Source: Arthrobacter psychrochitiniphilus (GTDB lineage Bacteria > Actinomycetota > Actinomycetes > Actinomycetales > Micrococcaceae). Taken from it: 64,000 nt of DNA. How positions within the stretch are numbered: the stretch's first letter is position 1; every line of letters begins with the position of its first letter. The position numbers and the translations under genes are program-made. Below are positions 52,907-61,305 of this stretch, in pieces. The stretch is from contig NZ_QHLZ01000008.1 in the NCBI RefSeq assembly GCF_003185915.1, positions 95,721 to 159,720 on the forward strand, written 5' to 3'. The notes beneath the pieces were generated by a model. That model made no database searches, was not told the DNA's origin, and saw only the letters and a list, made by a program, of their open reading frames with translations.

Positions 52907-53662
52907 ATGAATGCCCACATTCGGACAACAGCTCGACCGAAGCCGAAGAGAACCCTACCCAAAGAACAGCGAGGGAAGCGCGCGGCCTTCCTAGTCCAGT
53001 CCTTTGCCGCAGCCGTGTGCATAGCTGTAGTGCTGTTACCTGGCATCTGGTTAGCCACGACCGTCGTCGGGAAACGCCAGCTTGCGCAAACAGGAATACA
53101 AACAACGGCCACGATCACCAAGCACCACAGCAAGATCAGGTACGGGGCCACGGGTAACAGTGGTGTGGACTTTTTGATTGACTATACCTTCACACCTGAC
53201 CACCAGAGCGAGGAATGCAGCACCGATGTAGATTTGCCCTTGGACCTGTGGGAAACGGTTCAGGTTGGCTCGAAAATTTCGGTAACGTACAACGCCCCTA
53301 ACCCCTCCAACAACCAGCCAACGATGACACTTGGACGCTATTTACCGGCATTGACTAACATTGTTGGGATATTTGTGGGCGTGCTCTCCGCGGGGATCTT
53401 CCTCTGGGTGTGCCGGGTAGTCACTTCACGACGGCGAAAATCCCAAGACTCCGAGCCAAGAACCGACATAGATGAAGGCGGCACCGCTAAGCACGACAGA
53501 TCGAAAGAACACAGAGTGCAGCGTGACGCGCCCAAAGCTCATTTGGTTGAAGGACTGATCTGGGTTCTGGCGATCTTCTCAGTGTCCGTTGGCATATTCG
53601 TAGTAAGCATAGTGTTCCTCGGACCACTTGTCGTGGAATTGTTGGAGAATGTTCTGCTATGA
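52907..53662 (+). CDS. DUF3592-like membrane protein
   Basis: About 251 aa with one N-terminal helix (AAFLVQSFAAAVCIAVVLLPGIW), a beta-rich extracellular part of the DUF3592 type (TGIQTTATITKHHSKI, FLIDYTFTPDHQSEEC, GSKISVTYNAPNPSNN), then two further helices near 155-180 and at the C-terminus. Function unknown. A start at 52862 is open, but ATG 52907 lies after the likely -10 and is preferred. Confidence 0.72.
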   Translation: MNAHIRTTARPKPKRTLPKEQRGKRAAFLVQSFAAAVCIAVVLLPGIWLATTVVGKRQLAQTGIQTTATITKHHSKIRYGATGNSGVDFLIDYTFTPDHQSEECSTDVDLPLDLWETVQVGSKISVTYNAPNPSNNQPTMTLGRYLPALTNIVGIFVGVLSAGIFLWVCRVVTSRRRKSQDSEPRTDIDEGGTAKHDRSKEHRVQRDAPKAHLVEGLIWVLAIFSVSVGIFVVSIVFLGPLVVELLENVLL

Positions 53663-54003
53663 GGTGTGCTGATTTTGAGGCAAGCACCATTACTCGGCGG
53701 GAAGAAACTGGCCCCGCGTCAGCACGGGGAATGCTCCGATTGGTCAGTTGGAAGGATGCAGGAATGAACTCACAGCACGACCCGCAGTGGAGGGTATCTG
53801 CTGTTGGCGTCCGGCATTATCTGGATGCCGCCGACTTTGAAGAGGCACATTCAAATAGTCTGGGCGATTGAAGGCAGCGGTACTCTCTCTCGGCTGCTTC
53901 TGTTGGGACCAACTGGCCTCTCAGAATGACTATGAACACCAGCGCACGAGGGTAGCTTGGGTATGTAGAATCCGCCATGTTCCGTATGCCGTTCGACATT
54001 CGT
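53663..54003. other. Gene-poor gap with one copy of a 16-base repeat
   Basis: About 340 bases without a supported gene. CCGTATGCCGTTCGAC at 53982-53997 recurs at 60549-60564 in the same orientation, with further matches on both sides. Confidence 0.5.
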
Positions 54004-54465
54004 TCAGTCGCCCTCGGCGCCATCGCCCTGATAGCCGGCGAGTATCCGGATGACCTGCTGGCGAACTGCATTCGGGTCGGCCCCAAGCTTCACCAACACT
54101 TGCACAGCTACACCTTCACCGCCGCGGATCAGGCCCAAAAGGATGTGCTCGGTGTCAATGTAGTCGTGCCCGAGCATCATCGACTCGCTCAGCGAGAACT
54201 CCAACACCGCTTTGGCATGCGCGGTGAACGGGATGCTCCCATTGGAGGGCAGCCGTCCCTGCCCAACGATCTCCCGCACCTGTTCCCGGACGTCATCGAG
54301 GAAGTCATTCGAGGATTCAAGGGCCTTCGCGGCAACACCACCGCCTTCACGGATGAGGCCAACCAGGATGTGCTCCGTCCCGAAATGATCCTGGTTGAGC
54401 ATGCGGGCCTCTTCCTGGGCCAGCACCAGAACACGCCTGGCCCGATCCGTAAAGCGCTCAAACAT
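54004..54465 (-). CDS. Stand-alone ClpC N-terminal domain protein (ClpC2-like)
   Basis: A 153-aa protein made only of the two Clp_N repeats of ClpC: MFERFTDRARRVLVLAQEEA and FGTEHILVGLIREGGGVA, then FTAHAKAVLEFSLSESMMLG and IDTEHILLGLIRGGEGVA. There is no AAA+ module. Mycobacterial ClpC2 is a similar lone domain; it binds the antibiotics and phosphoarginine-type ligands that target ClpC1 and so shields the protease. The same decoy or adaptor role is a reasonable inference. ATG 54465; the sequence is close to ClpC, which should be encoded elsewhere. Confidence 0.9.
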   Translation of the reverse strand: MFERFTDRARRVLVLAQEEARMLNQDHFGTEHILVGLIREGGGVAAKALESSNDFLDDVREQVREIVGQGRLPSNGSIPFTAHAKAVLEFSLSESMMLGHDYIDTEHILLGLIRGGEGVAVQVLVKLGADPNAVRQQVIRILAGYQGDGAEGD

Positions 54466-54609
54466 TTCCCCACACCCCTAACCATGCCTTCCCCTGATGC
54501 TACCCAGTAGCCGGCCTGCGTTGGGTCTTTCGTTCCATTTATGGTTCCGCTTACGGGCCCGGTTTTGAGCAGCCAGCTGTAGGTCGCTGTGGATGGGAGA
54601 ATGGGCAAC

Positions 54610-55230
54610 ATGACAGCAGTGATGCGTAGTATTTCCGTGGTGTTGTTTGACGGGTTCGAGCTTTTGGACGTATTTGGCCCGGTCGAACTGCTGAGCCGTC
54701 TACCCGAGGTGTTCTCTGTGACGCTGATCGGCCCAACGGCGGGGCTGGTTCGCAGCAGCCAAGGCACCGAGATCGTCGCGACCGTCGGATACGCCGACGC
54801 GGTAACACCGCAGATCGTGATGGTCCCTGGTGGCATGGGAACACGCCGGTTGGCGGAGGATGCCGAGTTCCTGGCCTGGTTGGCCTCGTGGTCAGCGGGC
54901 GCAGAATTGGTCACGTCTGTATGCACAGGTTCGGCACTGTTGGCGGCTGCCGGTCTGCTCGACGGTTACCGGGCCACCTCGAACAAACTCGCTTTTGCAT
55001 GGGCATCCGGTCACGGTCGAGATGTCACCTGGGTTCCGCAAGCCCGCTGGGTGGAGGACCGTACTCGATGGACGTCCTCCGGGGTGGCGGCTGGCATGGA
55101 CATGACCGCTGCGTTGATCACGGCTCTTGTTGGATCTCAGGCCGCGACAGATGTCGCCAGACAGATTGAACTGGAGGTTCATCCCGACCCGGATTGGGAC
55201 CCATTCGCTCAGCAATACGGCCTCATCTGA
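54610..55230 (+). CDS. DJ-1/PfpI family protein
   Basis: About 206 aa with the DJ-1/PfpI fold: SISVVLFDGFELLDVFGPVE at the start (Glu near residue 20) and the nucleophile elbow SVCTGSALLAAAGLL with Cys. It resembles the GATase1 domain of AraC-type regulators and isonitrile hydratases, but has no helix-turn-helix. Starts at 54589 (GTG), 54601 and 54610 are all open; GGGAG suits 54610 best. It may be a glyoxalase-like or hydratase enzyme. Confidence 0.85.
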   Translation: MTAVMRSISVVLFDGFELLDVFGPVELLSRLPEVFSVTLIGPTAGLVRSSQGTEIVATVGYADAVTPQIVMVPGGMGTRRLAEDAEFLAWLASWSAGAELVTSVCTGSALLAAAGLLDGYRATSNKLAFAWASGHGRDVTWVPQARWVEDRTRWTSSGVAAGMDMTAALITALVGSQAATDVARQIELEVHPDPDWDPFAQQYGLI

Positions 55231-55354
55231 GGTTCCCTTGCGCCACAAGCTGGCAGTGATTGGTCGCCGAGCATATCAAGGCTAGATCCGCGTTCGCAGA
55301 GGGTTCCACCTGCGGGTGGATGAAGAGAAGGACTCAGTCGTGTTTGGATGAAGC

Positions 55355-55840
55355 ATGAACTTCCAACAGATCCGGCTCCTGCGTATCGCCGTCGTCATGC
55401 TTGCGCTTGGGTCGATCCTGACCCAAGTTTTCATCACGCCGCACGTCGCGAGGTCCTTCGCGGAAGCGTATCCTGAGGTCGCCTACCTGGAGCGCCCGTA
55501 CACTATCGCCGTCATCGTTGCGATCGCCGGCTTTGAGCTGGCACTGCTGGCGATCTGGCAAATTCTCTCGATTGTGAAGCGGGGAGCAGCGTTCACCAGG
55601 TCACCAATGCGTTGGGTCAATTTCATGACAACCAGCTTCCTCTTCACCGCAGCAACATTGATCGGCATCATCATGCACGCCACTTTCATCGCAAAGATTG
55701 GCACCCCCGCTATGCTCTTCGGGCTTCTCGTCACTATCGCTTTCGGAGCAAGTGCAATCTTCTTCAGGGCAGCAGTGAAGCGAGGACTCCTAACTCGGAT
55801 ATTCCACGACGACCCTGAGCACGACATCCCTGCCCCGTAG
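55355..55840 (+). CDS. DUF2975 membrane protein
   Basis: A 161-aa protein with four predicted helices: LLRIAVVMLALGSILTQVF, a second in AVIVAIAGFELALLAIWQIL, and a third and fourth in the FMTTSFLFTAATLIGIIM and AMLFGLLVTIAFGASAIFF stretches, as in DUF2975 proteins. Many such genes are followed by a small Cro/CI-type regulator; that partner is missing here. ATG 55355. A 6-bp hairpin at 55305-55320 lies before the gene. Confidence 0.8.
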   Translation: MNFQQIRLLRIAVVMLALGSILTQVFITPHVARSFAEAYPEVAYLERPYTIAVIVAIAGFELALLAIWQILSIVKRGAAFTRSPMRWVNFMTTSFLFTAATLIGIIMHATFIAKIGTPAMLFGLLVTIAFGASAIFFRAAVKRGLLTRIFHDDPEHDIPAP

Positions 55841-56033
55841 ACCGAAGAGCTTCACACTTTGGATGCCCGTAAGTTCTCTGGTGCCGTCGGATATGTTTCG
55901 TCTGTACCGGTCAGGGTTCCCCAGTGGAACTTCACGGTAGCGCCATGCTCGCGCGCGAGGAGTTCCAGATTCAGAACATTCCAAGGCCCTTGATAGGTTG
56001 GCCATAACACCACTGATCGCGAAAGGTCCCCTC

Positions 56034-56510
56034 ATGCTGTACGCTCCCTCGATCGACCTGCGCCCATTTCACGTATCTGATACGGCATTCTTCGCGCGCT
56101 TGGCCTCCGACGAACGGGTAACCCGCTTCATTGGGAATGGACAGCCATGGGAGCAACAAACCATCCAGGACCGCGTTACCGCAGCGCTGCGGCAAGACCC
56201 GCTCGACATGGTGGGAGCCTCCCGCTGGTATTTGGTCACAGAGGCAAATGAACCTGTCGGTATCGTGGTCTCCTCGCTCAAGGACGAGGGCGTCGAGATC
56301 GGCTACTGGGTATCGCCGGATCATTGGGGCCGCGGCATCGCCGGGGCCATGGTCGATGGAGCCCTGGCCACCATTTCCGAGGTCTACGGAACCAGGCAGC
56401 TTGTAGCCCGCGTGGACCCGGCCAACGCTGCATCTGCGAAGGTACTCACCCGCCGCGGATTCCAGCTCAGGTCCAGCCACGATGAGCTTGACCTCTACAC
56501 TCTGGCTTAG
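56034..56510 (+). CDS. GNAT-family N-acetyltransferase
   Basis: A 158-aa RimJ/RimL-like GNAT: IDLRPFHVSDTAFFARLASD, IGYWVSPDHWGRGIAGAMVD (acetyl-CoA loop), LVARVDPANAASAKVLTRRGF. Likely N-acetylation of an unknown amine. ATG 56034 follows AAAGG at 8-base spacing; a TTG 12 codons earlier is open but lacks a ribosome site. Confidence 0.88.
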   Translation: MLYAPSIDLRPFHVSDTAFFARLASDERVTRFIGNGQPWEQQTIQDRVTAALRQDPLDMVGASRWYLVTEANEPVGIVVSSLKDEGVEIGYWVSPDHWGRGIAGAMVDGALATISEVYGTRQLVARVDPANAASAKVLTRRGFQLRSSHDELDLYTLA

Positions 56511-56687
56511 CGACCAGGCCAAGGCGCGAGACCAGAGCGCACCCGCACTATCACCGTCAACGTTCAAAGATTAGCCCCGTACAGCATCCCCACGGAAGGG
56601 TTTCCGTAATGCCATGTCACTTGACGACAGGCAGCGGAAGCTACGTGGTCTAGGCAAAATAGACATTCGGACACTAAGGAAGAAAAC

Positions 56688-57575
56688 ATGCACAGCACCT
56701 CAACATCAAACCCCTCCGGAGGTAAGTTAGATCCTCGCGATCGCTACCTGAAGGTTCCCCTTGTGCAGATCGACGCCTTTGCTGATGCCCTCTTCAAGGG
56801 CAACCCGGCTGCCGTCATGCCCCTGCCCCACTGGCTACCGGACGGGGTACTCCAACAAGCAGCAGAGGAAAATAACCTCTCCGAGACGGCATTCCTAGTG
56901 AAGACCCTGCCCAACGGAGTCCAGGCACCAAAGCCCGCCCATCCGGCATACCATTTGCGCTGGTTCACCCCTGCCGTCGAAGTCGATTTGTGCGGGCACG
57001 CGACCATGGCAGCGGCTTCCTACCTGTTTGACGACGAGCACCCCGAGGCCAAGGAGCTCCAGTTCTACACTCGCAGCGGCTGGCTCTCGGTGACCCGCTC
57101 CACCGACGGGCAATACACCATGGACTTCCCCTCCGAAATTCCCGTGCCGGTGGCAATTGAACCCACCTTATCCAAGGCGCTAGGAGTCCCCGTGATTGAG
57201 GCGCTACGAGCCACCGACCTGATCTACATGGTCGAGGATGCCCAAACCGTCATCGATCTTTCCCCGGACCTCGCGGTTCTGGCCGCACTGCCGGTTCGCG
57301 GGATGATTGTCACCGCTCCGGGCACCGGAACCGAATATGATGTGGTCTCCCGCTGGTTCGGTGGTGAAGCGGGCGTCTCAGAGGACCCTGTCACCGGCTC
57401 CGCCCACTGCCAGCTCGCTCCCCTATGGGCCGAACGACTCGGCAAGAATGAAATGCTCGCACGACAGGCATCAGCCCGGGGCGGAACCGTGCGGATCAAC
57501 TTCGAAGGTGAGCGCACCTTACTGACGGGTCGCTGCGTCCGCTTCATGGAAGGCACCGCCTTCCTTCCTCGCTGA
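56688..57575 (+). CDS. PhzF-family isomerase
   Basis: A 295-aa PhzF-like protein: VQIDAFADALFKGNPAAVMP, AEENNLSETAFLV (catalytic Glu), RWFTPAVEVDLCGHATMAAA and EDPVTGSAHCQLAPLW. PhzF in pseudomonads isomerises the DHHA phenazine precursor; most homologues, such as this lone one, have unknown metabolic substrates and share the diaminopimelate epimerase fold. AAGGAAG precedes ATG 56688. It ends at a hairpin shared with the convergent LysR gene. Confidence 0.92.
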   Translation: MHSTSTSNPSGGKLDPRDRYLKVPLVQIDAFADALFKGNPAAVMPLPHWLPDGVLQQAAEENNLSETAFLVKTLPNGVQAPKPAHPAYHLRWFTPAVEVDLCGHATMAAASYLFDDEHPEAKELQFYTRSGWLSVTRSTDGQYTMDFPSEIPVPVAIEPTLSKALGVPVIEALRATDLIYMVEDAQTVIDLSPDLAVLAALPVRGMIVTAPGTGTEYDVVSRWFGGEAGVSEDPVTGSAHCQLAPLWAERLGKNEMLARQASARGGTVRINFEGERTLLTGRCVRFMEGTAFLPR

Positions 57576-57583
57576 ACCCCACG

Positions 57584-57615
57584 CCTCAGGCCAGCCCTCG
57601 ACGGCTGGCCTGAGG
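57584..57615. terminator. Bidirectional-type hairpin between convergent phzF-like and lysR genes
   Basis: CCTCAGGCCAGCC (57584-57596) pairs with GGCTGGCCTGAGG (57603-57615) over a 6-base loop: a perfect 13-bp GC-rich stem 9 bases after the PhzF stop. There is no T-run, as often in high-GC genomes. Confidence 0.75.
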
Positions 57616-57711
57616 TAAGCCGCACGATTCGGGTGCCCCACCAGCAACACCCGTTCTCATACCGCTTCCTACCGCATGGTGTTTCTTGGTAGCTAGCTGA
57701 GGAGGAGCGCT

Positions 57712-58641
57712 TTAGCCTCCCGCTGAGAGACTGCGAGTCTCTTCGGCAATCTTGATGACGCGGTCGATCACGGTACGCGTGCTAACCCGGGTTCGCGCTT
57801 CAGGCCTCGTCAGGATATCGATGTGCCGACCCAGGACAAGGCCCTTAATCGGGCGCAGCACCACATGCTCCCGAAAATATGGAATCAATCCGGTGTACCG
57901 AGGCAGCAAGCCCACCATGCGTGTCTTGGCAATAATCGCCGCCACCAAATTGAACTCATTCACACGATGCGTAATCTGGATCGGGGTGCCCGCAGTGGCG
58001 AACATCGCCTGGACAATGAGTGGTTCCAAGGCGAAGCCCTCGTGCGCGGCCACCCAGATTTCCCCCACCAGATCAGTCAGGGACACCGTCTCCTGTTTCG
58101 CCAATGGATGCTCCCGATGGATCGCCAAGTCGATCGGTTCTTGCAGCACGGGTGTGACATGTACCCTGCGGGTCGGCCAAGGATCTGAGGCTATCGGACG
58201 GTGTGCAATCACCACATCGTGGTCGCTGACTAAATCGACGAACCCGTTGATCGATACATCCTCGTCCCGGCAACGCACCATCGGCCCGTCGGAATCGCTG
58301 AGGCTGCTTGCGATGAGCGCCGGAAACCAGGCCAGTCCGGCACTGTGAAAAGCGGTGACTGAAACAGGTTCCTGGGGTGATGCCAAGTACTCGTTGACAG
58401 AATTTTCCGCACGAGCTAGGGACTCCAGCACATCCCCACCGGCCTCGGCCAAACGTTCACCGGCAGGCGTCAACACTAATACTCGGCCTCGCTGCTCGGT
58501 TAGTGGAATCTGAACGCCCCGTTGCAATGACGCAATTTGCTGGGAGACCGCGGACGGTGAGAGGTGCAGCGCCTGTGCCACTGCAGTGACCGAGCCCCGG
58601 TCCCTGAGCTCACGTAAAGTTCGAAGATGATGTACTTCCAT
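57712..58641 (-). CDS. LysR-family transcriptional regulator
   Basis: A 309-aa LysR protein: helix-turn-helix in TVAQALHLSPSAVSQQIASL-like sequence (ALHLSPSAVSQQIASLQ), then a PBP2-type effector domain (VTAFHSAGLAWFPALIAS onwards). Start ATG 58641 has AAGGTGAG at short spacing; a GTG three codons earlier is open. It diverges from the EamA transporter gene 71 bases away, which is therefore the probable target. Confidence 0.9.
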   Translation of the reverse strand: MEVHHLRTLRELRDRGSVTAVAQALHLSPSAVSQQIASLQRGVQIPLTEQRGRVLVLTPAGERLAEAGGDVLESLARAENSVNEYLASPQEPVSVTAFHSAGLAWFPALIASSLSDSDGPMVRCRDEDVSINGFVDLVSDHDVVIAHRPIASDPWPTRRVHVTPVLQEPIDLAIHREHPLAKQETVSLTDLVGEIWVAAHEGFALEPLIVQAMFATAGTPIQITHRVNEFNLVAAIIAKTRMVGLLPRYTGLIPYFREHVVLRPIKGLVLGRHIDILTRPEARTRVSTRTVIDRVIKIAEETRSLSAGG

Positions 58642-58660
58642 GAAGCTCACCTTACGGGAT

Positions 58661-58672
58661 ACTAAAGATAGT
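58661..58672. promoter_or_regulatory. Candidate LysR operator ACTA-N4-TAGT
   Basis: ACTAAAGATAGT is an inverted repeat of 4-bp arms with 4 bases between, placed directly before the -35 region of the divergent transporter gene and 19 bases from the regulator start. Confidence 0.35.
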
Positions 58673-58677
58673 GCCCG

Positions 58678-58706
58678 TTGTTCTGTACGAATCCGCTCCC
58701 TACAGT
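58678..58706 (+). promoter_or_regulatory. Promoter of the EamA transporter, leaderless
   Basis: TTGTTC (58678-58683), 17 bases, TACAGT (58701-58706). The predicted start of transcription coincides with ATG 58713, which has no ribosome site. Confidence 0.5.
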
Positions 58707-58712
58707 AAAAGC

Positions 58713-59663
58713 ATGTCCTTCAATCCCCCTTCAATCCGCCGTCTGCTTCCCGACTTCATTCTCCTGATCGTCGCAATAATGTGGGGCGGTAGCTATCTAG
58801 CAACCCAAGACCTGGCGGTGGCCTCGTCTGCCGCCGCGGTGATGTGTGCCCGCTTCGTACCCGCAGCAGTGATCTTGCTGCTTGTTAACCTCGCGCGACC
58901 AAAAGTTCGGCTCCGTGACTCGACACTCCCCGGCATCCTGCTTGGAACCCTCCGTGCAGCGACCATCGCTCTGGAAACGATCGGTGTCACGCTCACAAGT
59001 GCCACCAATGCAGGACTCATCATCGCTCTGTCCATTCTTCTCACCCCGATCCTCGAATCCACGCTCACCAAAAGACGGCTTTCACCATCCCTCATCGCAA
59101 GCATCCTGCTCGCCGTCATCGGCATCACGCTCCTCGTGGGCGGGCAAGGCTTCTCCGGGTTCAACCTCGGCGACGGGCTCATGCTCATCGCGGCAGCGAC
59201 CCGGGCCCTGCTCGGTGTTGCCGAGGCACGGTTTACCGTCGGCAGGAACACCGACGTACTGGGATTGACCACGGTCGAGATCATGTTCGGCGCGGTCATA
59301 TTTGCTGTGTGGGGCGGAAACTCCCTGCTGGAGCATCTCCCTAGCTTTAGCGGCGAGAATTGGCTCACCATTGCCTATCTGTGTCTCGGCTGCACCATCT
59401 TCGCGTTTCTGGGGCAACTGTGGGCAACGAAGCACACCTCAGCCTCGCGTGCAGGCATGCTTCTGGGCACGGAACCAGGATGGGCGCTCCTGGTCGGAGT
59501 GCTCCTCGCCGGAGACAAGATTGGCACACTCGGATACATCGGTGCCGCAGTACTCCTCGTTGCCACTTGGTGGGGTGCACGCGCCGAACAGCGTTGGCGC
59601 GGAAGCCATCCGTCTCCCCAAAGTAACCTAAGGTCGATGGTGCGAGAAACAGCCGATGAATAG
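58713..59663 (+). CDS. DMT-superfamily (EamA) transporter
   Basis: A 316-aa membrane protein with ten predicted helices in two EamA repeats. FILLIVAIMWGGSYLATQDL, the ATIALETIGVTLTSATNAGL segment and AIIFAFLGQLWAT-like later helices fit; substrates of the family are metabolites or amino acids, commonly exported. ATG 58713 is chosen from the -10 spacing; GTG 58671 would place the promoter inside the gene. Divergent from the LysR gene. Confidence 0.9.
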   Translation: MSFNPPSIRRLLPDFILLIVAIMWGGSYLATQDLAVASSAAAVMCARFVPAAVILLLVNLARPKVRLRDSTLPGILLGTLRAATIALETIGVTLTSATNAGLIIALSILLTPILESTLTKRRLSPSLIASILLAVIGITLLVGGQGFSGFNLGDGLMLIAAATRALLGVAEARFTVGRNTDVLGLTTVEIMFGAVIFAVWGGNSLLEHLPSFSGENWLTIAYLCLGCTIFAFLGQLWATKHTSASRAGMLLGTEPGWALLVGVLLAGDKIGTLGYIGAAVLLVATWWGARAEQRWRGSHPSPQSNLRSMVRETADE

Positions 59664-60024
59664 CCTCCTCCATGGGCGGACGTGACACCCCGGACATTTC
59701 CTGCGTGATACCAGACCTCCGTACTGCCTGTCACGTTCGCTTAGCATGCGGAGGCACGAGGCACCCTCGGCATTTCAGGAAGCATGGCCGGAACCTGGCC
59801 GCGCACCGACGTTTCAGACGCACCTTTTGTCTTCCTCACAAGCGACGGCCTACATCAAGCGGCTCCTAAATGAAACGGCTTCAGCCACCGGAAGAACCGG
59901 GACCTGTCCAGATGAAGTGAAACTGCTTTTCGACCATATCTCCAGTGTCTGTCCAAGGTTCCTTCGCGGACACGCGAGCCGCTGTCCTGCTCTGATGGGC
60001 AATGAAGTCGTATATACGCGATGT
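59664..60024. other. Gene-poor gap
   Basis: About 360 bases after the transporter. Short frames on both strands lack support. No clear terminator hairpin was found. Confidence 0.55.
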
Positions 60025-60456
60025 TTAGCGATCAGAGACGAGGAGGTTGTCTGAGATCTTGATCCAGCCCGATTCGATTTTTCCAGTGTCGGAGTCATCC
60101 CCCAGAAGAATCGTTGAATACGGTCCTTTCGCCGACGACACATTAATAATCTCACCGCTGTTTCTAGTCTCGCCGCAACCTACATGCCAATCGTTCTCGT
60201 CAGGCGGAACAACTGCCACACAGGTCGTTCGGGCATCGTCACTTTGCACAGCGAAGTACCGCACACCATCTTTGGTGGCTAGAAGACGTGAGCTGTCCCT
60301 GTTCACTTCTTCCGACAGGGTGATAGAGGACGGCAAAGAATCCTCGGGCGTGGCATCCCGCTGCAGCGCCTTTAACCCCGCCTGACCGGAACAACCAGTC
60401 AGCAGTAGACCTGCAATACCGACAACGGCAATAAAAGGAAATGATCTGCGCTTCAT
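60025..60456 (-). CDS. Hypothetical lipoprotein
   Basis: A 143-aa lipoprotein: basic start MKRRSFPFIAVVGIAGLLL and lipobox LTGC with Cys22. The mature region (SRLLATKDGVRYFAVQSDDA, AVVPPDENDWHVGC) has two more Cys that may form a disulfide. Unknown family. GGGGGAAAAC precedes ATG 60456. Confidence 0.75.
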   Translation of the reverse strand: MKRRSFPFIAVVGIAGLLLTGCSGQAGLKALQRDATPEDSLPSSITLSEEVNRDSSRLLATKDGVRYFAVQSDDARTTCVAVVPPDENDWHVGCGETRNSGEIINVSSAKGPYSTILLGDDSDTGKIESGWIKISDNLLVSDR

Positions 60457-60763
60457 TGTTTTCCCCCAATATCGATTTTCATTCGAGGCTACAGTATGTG
60501 CTCCACAGAGCAACAAGTAGCCAAAACATTCGAAGTGCGTCAGACGTCCCGTATGCCGTTCGACTTCCGGGCACGGGGGTAACGTTCAGAGCTACGAAAA
60601 AGCCGCCATTTATTGCTGCGATCCACAAGTGTGGTCATCACGATCCACACTGCTATCTCGTCCCGCGACCGTTGATCGACGTCCGTGATTTCCTCACTAC
60701 TGTCTGGTTCTTCCGTATCGGTTGGTTCAGGGAGGGCCCCGTTCCGGTCTAGGGAGACCTCAC
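60457..60763. other. Gap with second copy of a 16-base repeat
   Basis: CCGTATGCCGTTCGAC at 60549-60564 repeats 53982-53997. A 75-codon leftward frame starts at TTG 60767, overlapping the DUF302 stop, but has no recognisable content, so I do not call it. Confidence 0.5.
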
Positions 60764-61219
60764 TCAACTTAAAATAAACGTATCCTCTGACCTTTGGGTT
60801 GAAACCTGGGGGTCATACTTTCCGGAGATTTCCTTCAACACCGCCTGAAGACGGGCATCGACATCGTTGGCGACCTCGCGAGTCGCGTCGCCCGGGCTGA
60901 GCTGGACCATGGTTTGCGGGTCGATTGCTTCAATGGTGGTTTCCGCTGCATCGGGGGTGCGACGCACCACGACGTTGCACGGGAGCAGCTGCGGTTCGGC
61001 GGCGATGCCGCGCTGGGCCAAATGCGGGTTGCCCCCGGATGATGTAGTCCCCCACGGCGTCCCCGGCTTCCAAGCTTCCCGGCCCAGTTTCCGGGTGAAG
61101 GTCTCTTTCACATCGATTTCCGTCAGGACGCCGAATCCCTGTTCGGCAAGGGCGCTGCGGGTTCGGTCAACGGCGTCTTGCCATGACATCGGGACGATGA
61201 TGGCGTGGGAGTAGTCCAT
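60764..61219 (-). CDS. DUF302 protein with a scrambled centre
   Basis: A 151-aa DUF302 protein: MDYSHAIIVPMSWQDAVDRT, FGVLTEIDVKETFTRKLG, LLPCNVVVRRTP and IDPQTMVQLS are family blocks. Between RKLGRE and NPHLAQRG the frame reads WKPGTPWGTTSSGG, but the neighbouring frame reads LEAGDAVGDYII, the sequence expected there. An 8-base duplication (TTGGAAGC) and a 5-base loss would explain it, restoring frame. The usual YxILGACNP motif is lost, so function is doubtful. Last gene of the leftward sulfur operon. Confidence 0.8.
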   Translation of the reverse strand: MDYSHAIIVPMSWQDAVDRTRSALAEQGFGVLTEIDVKETFTRKLGREAWKPGTPWGTTSSGGNPHLAQRGIAAEPQLLPCNVVVRRTPDAAETTIEAIDPQTMVQLSPGDATREVANDVDARLQAVLKEISGKYDPQVSTQRSEDTFILS

Positions 61220-61305
61220 GAGTTTCTTTTGGGGGTGTAGTGCGACCCCGTGCCGTGGGAAATACTCGGTCGGCGGTGGCAGGGACACTCAGTTCTTTGC
61301 TCATG

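Noticed and set aside
60540..60767. 75-codon leftward frame overlapping the DUF302 stop (TTGA)
   Set aside because: The overlap geometry resembles hrpB, but the sequence has no recognisable domain and the TTG has no supporting site; left uncalled.
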